Origin: Ruminococcaceae bacterium UBA5905
GTDB taxonomy: Bacteria > Bacillota > Clostridia > Oscillospirales > Acutalibacteraceae
Direction of reading: 5' to 3'
DNA: 10,816 nt
NCBI GenBank assembly: GCA_002431285.1
Contig: DJEF01000048.1
Location: 26,088-36,903, forward strand
Both the position numbers and the translations under genes were made by a program. The first letter of the stretch is position 1. Each line of letters begins with the position of its first letter. Below the pieces are notes generated by a model. That model was not told the DNA's origin. It worked only from the letters and a program-made list of their open reading frames with translations, and searched no databases. Positions 1-9,570 of this stretch are shown piece after piece.

Positions 1-607
1 CCCCCGCCTGCTCCAGCACACGCCGCTCCCGGAAGCCCCAGTCCACCCCCAGACAGGGCAGACCGGCATTCTGCGCCGTCTGCACATCCACATCGGAATC
101 CCCGACAAATACCGCCCGCTCCGGCGGAATCTTCAGCGTCTCCAACACCGCTCGCACCGCATCCGGCGCAGGCTTCATACGGATGCCGTCCCGCTGCCCC
201 ACCGCCACATCGAACTGCCCGGGGAAATAGCGCCGACACAGCGCCTGCACCCCGTAATCCGCCTTGTTGGACACCACGGCGGTGCGCACCCCCGCCTGCC
301 GCAGCGCCGTCAGCAGCTCCGGTATCCCCGGATAGGGGCCGGTGTGGTCGGCGCAATGGGCCGCATAAAATTCATTGAACGCCGCCAGCGTATCCTCCAC
401 CGTAGCCGGAGGTGTTCCGGGCGGCACCGCCCGCTCCACCAGCCGCCGGATGCCGTTGCCCACCATCCGGCGCACCTCATCCTCCGTATGGAGCGGCATC
501 CCCTGCGCCGCCATGGCCGCATTGGTGGCCAGCGTCAGGTCCTCCAGCGTATTGAGGATCGTCCCGTCCATGTCGAATATTGCCAGCGCATAGTTCAATT
601 TCGTCAC
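1..607 (-). CDS. HAD-family phosphatase, phosphoglycolate phosphatase-like (C-terminus cut by window edge)
   Basis: About 202 codons are visible on the minus strand; the last 15-20 or so residues expected for this family lie beyond the left edge. All four HAD motifs can be read: FDMDGT near the N-terminus (nucleophile and acid/base Asp pair), VVSNK (motif II Ser), a KPAPD segment (motif III Lys), and VGDSDVD (motif IV acidic residues). The helical cap between motifs I and II, with MVGNGI and YPGIPELL, matches the Gph/PGP subfamily, which hydrolyses small phosphate esters such as 2-phosphoglycolate in the cytosol. The actual substrate cannot be told from sequence. The start is uncertain: an AAGGAG Shine-Dalgarno (615-610) lies only 2 nt before GTG at 607 but 11 nt before an in-frame TTG at 598. 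The TTG is perhaps the better spaced start and would shorten the protein by three residues. The gene has its own promoter and is divergent from the acyltransferase. Confidence 0.92.
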   Translation of the reverse strand, partial: MTKLNYALAIFDMDGTILNTLEDLTLATNAAMAAQGMPLHTEDEVRRMVGNGIRRLVERAVPPGTPPATVEDTLAAFNEFYAAHCADHTGPYPGIPELLTALRQAGVRTAVVSNKADYGVQALCRRYFPGQFDVAVGQRDGIRMKPAPDAVRAVLETLKIPPERAVFVGDSDVDVQTAQNAGLPCLGVDWGFRERRVLEQAG

Positions 608-648
608 AACTCCTTATCCCAAATCACGGTAACCGCAACATACGGTCG

Positions 649-677
649 AGTATACCACAAAGCCCCCGTTTTGGCAA
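649..677 (-). promoter_or_regulatory. Sigma-A-type promoter for the HAD phosphatase
   Basis: On the minus strand TTGCCA (677-672) and TATACT (654-649) are separated by exactly 17 nt. Transcription would start near 642, giving a leader of about 35-45 nt that ends in the AAGGAG ribosome-binding site. The -35 box lies about 60 bp from that of the divergent acyltransferase promoter, so the two could be controlled by a shared upstream site, but no clear operator palindrome is visible. Confidence 0.75.
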
Positions 678-738
678 GGCTGCCGCGCCCCCGAGACCGA
701 AACCGAGCAGCGTCCGTCCGGAAGATCGACAAATTTTC

Positions 739-767
739 TTGAAATCTCCGCCGCCCTGTGTTACACT
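739..767 (+). promoter_or_regulatory. Sigma-A-type promoter for the acyltransferase
   Basis: TTGAAA (739-744) and TACACT (762-767) are separated by 17 nt. The predicted start near 774 gives a leader of about 54 nt. That leader contains a short GC hairpin, GCGGC/GCCGC with loop GCAC (783-796), upstream of the AAAGGAG ribosome-binding site (815-821). The hairpin is not followed by a U-run, so it is not a terminator. Confidence 0.7.
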
Positions 768-827
768 GGGGTCAGCTCCCATGCGGCGCACGCCGCAGGA
801 CGCACAACAGAGCCAAAGGAGAACGCC

Positions 828-1889
828 ATGGATCGCCAACGAAAAAACCGCATCGTCTATTTGGACGTGCTGCGGTGTCTCGCCTGTCTGGCGGTGGTGC
901 TGCTGCACAGCAGCTCCGCCTATGCCACCTATCCGTTCGGGACCGCCGATTTTTACGCCGGGCACATCTTCGATTCCCTGTCCCGGTTCGCCGTGCCGGT
1001 ATTCGTGATGGTATCGGGGGCGCTGATGCTGGACGAGGGCCGGGAAACCGGCGGCAAAAAGCTCCTGAGCCGTTTCGTTCGGCTGGGGATATTCTACGTA
1101 TTCTGGAGCGTGGCCTACGGGGTGCTGTTCAAGCTGGTGATCCCGCTGCTGAAGCACCAGAAGCTCTCCGTTTCCTCCCTGCTGGGGGCGCTGATCAACG
1201 GGCACTATCATCTCTGGTTCATCCCCATGATCCTCGGCCTGTACGCCATCACTCCGCTGCTGCGTCTGTGGGTCAAGCGGGAAAATCTCCGGTATGTGCG
1301 GTATTTCCTGCTGCTGGCGTTTATCTTTGCCTATCTGATTCCCCGGATCCTGGAGGTGGCCGGTCTGTTCGACAGCCGGGTCGGCTCCGTCAAGCTGTTT
1401 GACAATCTGGGATTTCAGTATGTGGGAGGCTATACTTCCTATTATATTCTGGGGTGGTATCTCCACACGGTGCCGGTCAAAAAGACCGGGTGGCTGGTGG
1501 GCGCGGGGCTGGTCGGGCTGGGAGTCACGGTATTCGGCACCATGCTGCTGTCGGCGTGTCTGGGGAAAACCTACCTGTTCTACGACAATCTGTCGCTGCA
1601 CACGCTGGCGGTCTCCGTGGCGGTCTTCTGTCTGGTGAAAAACCGGTATGCCGGATGCACCGGAGAGGAGCCGGGCGCATTCCTCCGGGCCGTGTATTTC
1701 GTGACGGACAACAGTCTGGGCGTGTACGCCGTCCATGCGGTCGTGCTGGCGGTGGCGCGGACGGTGCTGAACGCGCTGGGAATCACAGGGTTCGCGGACG
1801 TGCTGCTGGCATTCCTCATCGCCGTCCCGGTGTCGCTGGCGATCTCCTGGGTGGGTAAAAAAATCCCCGGCATCCGCCGGGTGTTCTGA
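828..1889 (+). CDS. Membrane acyltransferase, acyltransferase-3 family
   Basis: A 353-residue integral membrane protein that looks like family-3 acyltransferases (OatA/WecH-like), which O-acylate cell-surface sugars, peptidoglycan or lipids using an acyl group from the cytoplasm. Seen in the sequence: the N-terminal helix with D13, R16 and H27 (DVLRCLACLAVVLLHSS), the usual first-helix signature in which the His is the proposed catalytic residue; a second helix RFAVPVFVMVSGALM; a HYHLWFIP segment at residues 126-133; and about ten hydrophobic segments in total, ending in a basic tail. There is no C-terminal SGNH domain, so it is the short form. The start is supported by AAAGGAG (815-821), 6 nt before the ATG. 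It appears monocistronic, with its own promoter and no sugar-polymer genes adjacent, so the substrate is unknown. A hairpin at the 3' end of the gene (CCCGGC/GCCGGG around 1866-1880) lacks a T-tract. Confidence 0.88.
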   Translation: MDRQRKNRIVYLDVLRCLACLAVVLLHSSSAYATYPFGTADFYAGHIFDSLSRFAVPVFVMVSGALMLDEGRETGGKKLLSRFVRLGIFYVFWSVAYGVLFKLVIPLLKHQKLSVSSLLGALINGHYHLWFIPMILGLYAITPLLRLWVKRENLRYVRYFLLLAFIFAYLIPRILEVAGLFDSRVGSVKLFDNLGFQYVGGYTSYYILGWYLHTVPVKKTGWLVGAGLVGLGVTVFGTMLLSACLGKTYLFYDNLSLHTLAVSVAVFCLVKNRYAGCTGEEPGAFLRAVYFVTDNSLGVYAVHAVVLAVARTVLNALGITGFADVLLAFLIAVPVSLAISWVGKKIPGIRRVF

Positions 1890-1978
1890 CCGTCAGACAA
1901 ACCAATCCGAGCACAAACGTTTTTCGGCCGGGTGCAAAAAGAGTGCGTATCGTCGGTCTAAGAACGGAGCCATACTGT

Positions 1979-2007
1979 TTGATGAGAAAAACCAAGCGGG
2001 AGAATAT
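1979..2007 (+). promoter_or_regulatory. Weak candidate promoter for the small membrane protein
   Basis: TTGATG (1979-1984) and GAATAT (2002-2007) are 17 nt apart, about 70 bp before the ATG at 2078. The match is only moderate (two mismatches in the -35 and two in the -10), but it is the best candidate in this spacer. It overlaps the possible 21-residue ORF, and the two readings are hard to reconcile. Confidence 0.25.
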
Positions 2008-2047
2008 TCTGTTCCGGGAACGGCTGTATCCCGACGGCTTTGTCTAA
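1982..2047 (+). other. Possible 21-residue ORF or remnant of a lost gene
   Basis: ATG at 1982 opens a 21-codon frame ending with TAA (2045-2047); its residues run from MRKTKRENIL to RLYPDGFV. Codon choice (CGG, CTG, GAC, GGC) resembles the surrounding genes, and the same frame stays open upstream to about 1859, which could mean the 3' end of a decayed gene. Ribosome-binding support is poor: a CGGAG lies 12 nt before the ATG. I recognise no family. It could equally be chance, and it overlaps the weak promoter candidate. Confidence 0.2.
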
Positions 2048-2077
2048 CCATTCTTTTCACGATCGGAGGTATCTCCC

Positions 2078-2533
2078 ATGCGGAAAACCCGCGTCAGCAT
2101 CCACTGGTGCCTGATGATCGCCATGGCGATCGTTCTGGGCCTTATGGGCATATATACGCTGGACAGCAGCCGGGGGCTGGCCATCGGCCTGCTGATCGCC
2201 GCCGGGGTCATCGCCGTCGGCTATGCCGTCGTATTCCCGGTGTGGTACCGATTCACCGACGAGGGGATCACGGTGGGGTACTGTTTCGGCTATCAACCGT
2301 TCCTGCGGTGGGAATCCATCGAAAAGCTGGAGCTGCGGGGAGCACAGGACGCCCCCGCCAGCCTGTCCGCCCGACAGAAATACCGGCTGCCCACCCGCCG
2401 GGGGGAATACGAGATCGGCTATTTCCCCACCCGCTGCCGCCTGTACCGCACCGCCAACATCCCCTGCACCCCGGAGATCGAGGGCTGGATCGAGCGATAC
2501 CGCCCCCGCAACCGTCCCCCGCACCGCTCGTGA
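2078..2533 (+). CDS. Small membrane protein with two N-terminal helices and a PH-like tail
   Basis: A 151-residue protein of no recognised specific family. Two hydrophobic segments (about residues 9-27 and 33-54), joined by a short DSSRG turn, form a hairpin anchor. The rest is soluble and begins WYRFTDEGITVGY, then WESIEKLELR. This beta-strand pattern followed by a conserved Trp-x-x-Ile turn is typical of the small bacterial PH-like (DUF304-like) domains found behind two-helix anchors. The C-terminus is Arg/Pro-rich (about residues 142-151). The start is set by CGGAGG (2064-2069), 8 nt before the ATG. Function is unknown, and neither neighbour suggests one. It ends about 40 bp before the promoter of the nitrogen cluster and is probably transcribed separately. 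Confidence 0.7.
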   Translation: MRKTRVSIHWCLMIAMAIVLGLMGIYTLDSSRGLAIGLLIAAGVIAVGYAVVFPVWYRFTDEGITVGYCFGYQPFLRWESIEKLELRGAQDAPASLSARQKYRLPTRRGEYEIGYFPTRCRLYRTANIPCTPEIEGWIERYRPRNRPPHRS

Positions 2534-2546
2534 ATGGCCGGATGAG

Positions 2547-2563
2547 AAAATCGACGATTTTTT
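2547..2563 (+). terminator. Weak hairpin with T-run after the small membrane protein gene
   Basis: AAAATC (2547-2552) pairs with GATTTT (2556-2561) around a GAC loop, followed by two more T residues. The layout suits an intrinsic terminator just past the stop at 2533, but the stem is only 6 bp and AT-rich, so efficiency is doubtful. Confidence 0.3.
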
Positions 2564-2573
2564 CCAAAAGCAA

Positions 2574-2602
2574 TTGACAAGCCGCGGGGGTTGTGCTAAA
2601 AT
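2574..2602 (+). promoter_or_regulatory. Strong sigma-A promoter of the nitrogen assimilation operon
   Basis: A perfect TTGACA (2574-2579) and TAAAAT (2597-2602) are separated by 17 nt, with a TGC extension directly before the -10 box (extended -10). This is the best promoter in the window. The predicted transcription start is near 2609, so the RNA would begin only a few nucleotides before the hexaloop hairpin. Control is therefore likely after initiation, through the leader, rather than by weak promoter recognition. Confidence 0.88.
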
Positions 2603-2611
2603 CATTCCGTT

Positions 2612-2631
2612 AATGAGCAAAGGCGTTCATT
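2612..2631 (+). promoter_or_regulatory. ANTAR-type hexaloop hairpin (antiterminator) in the leader RNA
   Basis: AATGAGC (2612-2618) pairs with GTTCATT (2625-2631), giving 7 bp with one G-U, and closes a six-base loop AAAGGC. The loop has A at position 1 and G at position 4, the two bases known to be conserved in loops bound by ANTAR proteins such as EutV and NasR. The 3' half of the loop and the descending strand are also the 5' arm of the terminator, so a bound and stabilised hairpin would block termination. An ANTAR protein is encoded in the same operon. Binding itself is inferred. Confidence 0.72.
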
Positions 2632-2675
2632 CACGGCAGAAGTCCCTTCTGCGGTGGGTGGACGCTTTCTCTTTT
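2620..2675 (+). terminator. Conditional intrinsic terminator in the operon leader
   Basis: AAGGCGTTC (2620-2628) pairs with GGACGCTTT (2660-2668), 9 bp including two G-U pairs. The descending strand runs into a T-rich tract, TTTCTCTTTT (2666-2675). Nested inside is a CAC/GTG extension (2632-2634 with 2654-2656), then a 7-bp hairpin GCAGAAG/CTTCTGC with loop TCC (2636-2652), so the element folds as one long interrupted stem. It shares 2620-2628 with the hexaloop hairpin, and the two folds cannot coexist. The T-tract is interrupted by two C residues, so some read-through is expected. Confidence 0.72.
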
Positions 2676-2699
2676 GGTGGCAGAAAGGATGGAGAGAGT

Positions 2700-3791
2700 A
2701 TGGTGCGGGAAGGTCAGGTGCGGATCCCCTCGGGATGCGCCATCGCCGCCGTCATCTCCCGGGACGGACGGAAAATGAACGGGCAGGCCATCATCGACAG
2801 CATGGTGCCTATGCACGAGCGCTCCAACGGACTGGGGGGCGGCTTCGCCGCCTACGGCATTTATCCGGAGTATAGGGAGCTGTATGCCCTGCACATCTTC
2901 TATGACGACAACAGTGCCCGCACGGAATGCGAGGCGCTGCTGAAGGATCGGTTTGAAATCGTCAAGGCAGAGAATATTCCCATCCGGAAAATCCCGGAGA
3001 TCACCGATGTGCCCCTCATCTGGCGGTATTTCGTGGCGCCGCTGTCATCCATCCTGTCCCGGCTCCAGCTGGACGAGCGGGAATATATGGCGCGCACCGT
3101 TATGCACATCAACAGCAAGCTGCGGGGCGCCTATGTATTCTCCAGCGGCAAGGATATGGGCGTATTCAAGGCGGTGGGTTATCCGGAGGATGTGGGACGG
3201 TTCTATCGGCTGGAGGAATACGAGGGCTATTCCTGGACCGCCCACGGGCGGTATCCCACCAATACTCCCGGCTGGTGGGGCGGAGCGCATCCCTTTGCCC
3301 TGTTGGAATATTCGGTGGTGCATAACGGAGAAATCTCCTCCTACGACGCCAACCGCCGCTGCATCGAGATGTACGGCTATCGCTGCACACTGCAAACGGA
3401 CACCGAGGCGATCACCTATATCGCTGACTATCTGCTGCGGCGGCAGGGGCTGACGCTGGAGGAGACCGCCGCGGTCATCGCCGCCCCCTTCTGGAGCACC
3501 ATCGAGGGCAAGCCGCCGGAGGAGGCCGCCCGGCTCGCCTATCTGCGCACCGTCTATGCCAGTCTGCTGGTGACCGGTCCCTTTTCCATCATTCTGGGCT
3601 TTCACGGCGGGCTGATGGCGCTCAACGACCGGCTGAAGCTCCGCTCCATGGTGATGGCGGAAAAGGACGACCGGGTATTCATCGCCAGCGAGGAGGCCGC
3701 CATCCGCGCCATGGAGCCGGAGGCGGAACACATCTACGCCCCGGGCGGCGGCGAACCGATCATCGTCCGGGTGAAAGAGGGGGCGTACTGA
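2700..3791 (+). CDS. Split glutamate synthase, class II glutamine amidotransferase subunit
   Basis: A 363-residue protein matching the stand-alone GltB amidotransferase domain of archaeal/clostridial-type glutamate synthases. It would hydrolyse glutamine and pass ammonia to the FMN subunit encoded next. Visible class II features: Cys13 (SGCAIAAVISR) as the presumed N-terminal nucleophile after removal of a 12-residue propeptide, R184-YPTNT (substrate carboxylate region), H208-NGEIS (oxyanion hole Asn/Gly), and T233-DTE. The length suits the single-domain form; the full GltB alpha subunit is about 1500 residues. The start at ATG 2700 has GGAG 5 nt upstream and AAAGGA 10 nt upstream; a GTG one codon later is a minor alternative. 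It is the first gene of the operon, under the ANTAR-type leader, and its stop is followed 1 nt later by the next ATG, indicating tight coupling. A glxB-like role with another acceptor is possible but less likely given the neighbours. Confidence 0.92.
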   Translation: MVREGQVRIPSGCAIAAVISRDGRKMNGQAIIDSMVPMHERSNGLGGGFAAYGIYPEYRELYALHIFYDDNSARTECEALLKDRFEIVKAENIPIRKIPEITDVPLIWRYFVAPLSSILSRLQLDEREYMARTVMHINSKLRGAYVFSSGKDMGVFKAVGYPEDVGRFYRLEEYEGYSWTAHGRYPTNTPGWWGGAHPFALLEYSVVHNGEISSYDANRRCIEMYGYRCTLQTDTEAITYIADYLLRRQGLTLEETAAVIAAPFWSTIEGKPPEEAARLAYLRTVYASLLVTGPFSIILGFHGGLMALNDRLKLRSMVMAEKDDRVFIASEEAAIRAMEPEAEHIYAPGGGEPIIVRVKEGAY

Positions 3792-3792
3792 T

Positions 3793-5298
3793 ATGGGCAT
3801 TTCCTATTTACCGCCGGAGTTCGAGGTGGTGCGCCGCCCCGACCGGTGCACCGGCTGCCGCATCTGCGTGCAGCAATGCGCCTACGGAGTCCACGGCTTT
3901 GATGAAAAAACCGGACAGCTGACCATCGACGAGAGCCGGTGCGTCGACTGTCAGCGGTGCGTGTCCTTTTGCCCCACCCACGCGCTGAAAATCGTGAAAA
4001 ACGACTGCACCCTGCGGGATAACGCCAACTGGGGCGCCGATACCGTCCGGGAAATTTACAAGCAGGCAGATACCGGCGGCGTGCTGCTGTCCTCCATGGG
4101 CAGCCCCCGCTCTCTGCCGGTCTATTGGGATCGGCTGCTCATCAACGCCTCCCAGGTCACCAATCCGCCCATCGACCCCCTGCGGGAGCCCATGGAGACC
4201 CGGGTGTTTCTGGGCAAAAAGCCCCAATCCGTGCAGCGGGACGGGGACGGGAACATTCTTCCCGTTCTGCCGCCTCAGCTGGAGCTGTCCATGCCCCTGC
4301 TTTTCTCCGCGATGAGCTACGGCTCCATCAGCTATAACGCCCACGAAAGTCTGGCGCGGGCTGCCCGGGAGCTGGGCATCTGCTATAACACCGGCGAGGG
4401 CGGGCTGCACGAGGATTTTTATGTCTACGGGGAAAACACCGTGGTGCAGGTGGCATCGGGGCGTTTCGGCGTCCACGAGCGGTATCTCAACGCCGGCGCC
4501 GCCATCGAGATCAAGATGGGACAGGGCGCCAAGCCGGGCATTGGCGGTCACCTGCCGGGCGCCAAAATCGTAGGGGACGTGTCCCGCACCCGCATGATTC
4601 CGGAGGGCAGCGACGCCATCTCCCCGGCGCCCCATCACGACATTTATTCCATCGAGGACCTGCATCAGCTGGTGTATTCGCTGAAGGAGGTCACCGGCTA
4701 CCGCAAGCCGGTCATCGTCAAGGTGGCAGCGGTGCACAACATTGCCGCCATCGCCAGCGGCATCGCCCGCAGCGGGGCGGACATCATCGCCATCGACGGA
4801 TTCCGAGGCGGCACGGGCGCCGCCCCCACCCGTATCCGGGACAATGTGGGCATCCCCATTGAGCTGGCGCTGGCGGCGGTGGATCAGCGACTGCGGGATG
4901 AGGGCATCCGCAATGAGGTCTCTCTCATCGTCGGGGGCAGCATCCGCTCCGCCTCCGATGTGGTCAAGGCGATCGCCCTGGGCGCCGATGCCTGCTATGT
5001 GGCGACGGCGGCGCTGCTGGCGCTGGGCTGTCACCTGTGCCGTTCCTGCCAGAGCGGCAAATGCAGCTGGGGCATCGCCACCCAGCGCCCGGAGCTGGTC
5101 AAGCGGCTGGACCCCGTGGAGGGCGCCGCACGGCTGTGCCATCTGATGACCGCCTGGCAGCATGAGATCAAAGAGCTGATGGGCGGCATGGGGATCAACT
5201 CCATTGAGGCGCTGCGGGGCAACCGACTGATGCTGCGGGGCGTGGGCCTGAACGAGAAGGAGCTGTCCATTCTCGGCGTCGCCCACGCCGGAGAATGA
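3793..5298 (+). CDS. gltB: Split glutamate synthase, ferredoxin-FMN catalytic subunit
   Basis: A 501-residue protein that carries out reductive transfer of ammonia to 2-oxoglutarate, giving glutamate. Residues 10-65 form a two-cluster ferredoxin domain with C19/C22/C25/C29 and C50/C53/C56/C60, each CxxCxxCxxxC and spaced for two [4Fe-4S] clusters. The rest is the FMN-binding TIM barrel of glutamate synthase: KMGQGAKPGIGGHLPG (241-256), GFRGGTGAAPTRIRDN (from 336) near FMN and the substrate, and the [3Fe-4S] ligands C413, C419, C424 in the family spacing C-x5-C-x4-C, followed by GIATQ. An additional Cys416 sits inside that motif. The central linker and C-terminal GXGXG domain of the large alpha subunit are absent; the latter is the next gene. 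GAGGG about 10 nt upstream supports the start, 1 nt after the previous stop. No NADPH-dependent GltD is encoded in the window, so the built-in ferredoxin probably takes electrons from ferredoxin or a partner encoded elsewhere. Confidence 0.93.
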   Translation: MGISYLPPEFEVVRRPDRCTGCRICVQQCAYGVHGFDEKTGQLTIDESRCVDCQRCVSFCPTHALKIVKNDCTLRDNANWGADTVREIYKQADTGGVLLSSMGSPRSLPVYWDRLLINASQVTNPPIDPLREPMETRVFLGKKPQSVQRDGDGNILPVLPPQLELSMPLLFSAMSYGSISYNAHESLARAARELGICYNTGEGGLHEDFYVYGENTVVQVASGRFGVHERYLNAGAAIEIKMGQGAKPGIGGHLPGAKIVGDVSRTRMIPEGSDAISPAPHHDIYSIEDLHQLVYSLKEVTGYRKPVIVKVAAVHNIAAIASGIARSGADIIAIDGFRGGTGAAPTRIRDNVGIPIELALAAVDQRLRDEGIRNEVSLIVGGSIRSASDVVKAIALGADACYVATAALLALGCHLCRSCQSGKCSWGIATQRPELVKRLDPVEGAARLCHLMTAWQHEIKELMGGMGINSIEALRGNRLMLRGVGLNEKELSILGVAHAGE

Positions 5299-5347
5299 AC
5301 CGCACGTCAAGAAAAACGTAGAAAAACGGCAAAGGGTGTGTTATACT

Positions 5348-6070
5348 ATGATCGTCATTGATGCCGCCGGCGCGGAATATTCCACGCTCAATGCCCGCTT
5401 GCGGGAGGCGACGGAGCCTTGCCGCCTGACCGGCTGCCGGGGACAGCGGTATATCGCCGCCGGGATGAGCACCGCCACGGTGGAGATCGAGGGCGTCCCC
5501 GGCAACGCGCTGGGCGCTTATCTCGCCGGCGCTGCCATCACCGTCCGGGGCAATGCCCAGGATGCCGTGGGGGATACCATGAACGACGGCGTCATCGTCA
5601 TCCACGGCAGTGTGGGGGACGCCGCCGGCTACGCCATGCGGGGCGGCGCCATCTATGTGCAGGGCAACGCCGGATACCGGGCGGGCATTCATATGAAAGA
5701 ATACGGGGAGAAGCAGCCGGTGCTGGTCATCGGCGGGCGGGCAGGCAGCTTTTTGGGGGAATACCAGGCCGGCGGCCGTATTCTGGTGCTGGGGCTGCAC
5801 GCCGACGGCAAGCCCATTGTGGGCAACTTCCCCTGCACCGGGATGCACGGCGGCAAGATGTTCCTGCGAGGACACGCGGCGGGGGTCAAATTCCCCGACC
5901 GCACGGTGGTGGCTCCCGCCGCCCCGGAGGATCGGGCGGAGCTGGCCCCTCTCATCGAGCGGTTCTGCGCCCTGTTCGGGTATGATCCCCGCCCGCTACT
6001 GGCGGCGGAATATACCGTGGTGACCCCCGACAGCCATAACCCCTACAAGCAAATGTATGTATCCAACTGA
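5348..6070 (+). CDS. Split glutamate synthase, GXGXG-domain subunit
   Basis: A 240-residue protein equal to the C-terminal beta-helix domain of GltB. The repeated glycine pattern is plain: GNALGAYLAG, GNAQDAVGDTMNDG, GSVGDAAGYAMRGG, GNAGYRAGIHMKE, then GGRAGSFLGEYQAGG. In the full-length enzyme this domain is structural and supports the ammonia tunnel between amidotransferase and synthase sites; here it presumably assembles with the two subunits encoded upstream. ATG 5348 is chosen because the family starts with IDAAG-type sequence at once; a GTG at 5336 would add four residues. The ribosome site is weak (AAAGGG, 11 nt upstream). The 49-bp gap before it is A-rich and holds an 8-bp direct repeat GAAAAACG (5311-5318 and 5321-5328). 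Related GXGXG domains occur in formylmethanofuran dehydrogenase subunit C, but the context settles the assignment. Confidence 0.9.
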   Translation: MIVIDAAGAEYSTLNARLREATEPCRLTGCRGQRYIAAGMSTATVEIEGVPGNALGAYLAGAAITVRGNAQDAVGDTMNDGVIVIHGSVGDAAGYAMRGGAIYVQGNAGYRAGIHMKEYGEKQPVLVIGGRAGSFLGEYQAGGRILVLGLHADGKPIVGNFPCTGMHGGKMFLRGHAAGVKFPDRTVVAPAAPEDRAELAPLIERFCALFGYDPRPLLAAEYTVVTPDSHNPYKQMYVSN

Positions 6071-6088
6071 CAGAAAGGATGCACAGCC

Positions 6089-9534
<3,446 letters not shown>

Positions 9535-9570
9535 GCCCATCGCCATCATCCCGAAAGGAGGCATGACCCG

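Noticed and set aside
1866..1880. GC hairpin at the end of the acyltransferase gene as a terminator
   Set aside because: The 6-bp stem lies inside the coding sequence and no T-tract follows.
2633..2638. ACGGCA as a second ANTAR hexaloop with A1 and G4
   Set aside because: It could be closed by only 3 bp, and it competes for bases with both the first hexaloop stem and the stronger 7-bp inner hairpin.
2223..2699. Upstream extension of the amidotransferase frame to 2223
   Set aside because: It would read through the small membrane protein gene, the promoter and the terminator leader. The class II nucleophile Cys must be near the N-terminus, which fits the start at 2700.
5337..5347. Extended -10 promoter-like TGTGTTATACT just before the GXGXG gene
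   Set aside because: Transcription would start after the ATG at 5348, there is no matching -35 box, and the family's N-terminus is needed. Probably coincidental in an A/T-rich gap.
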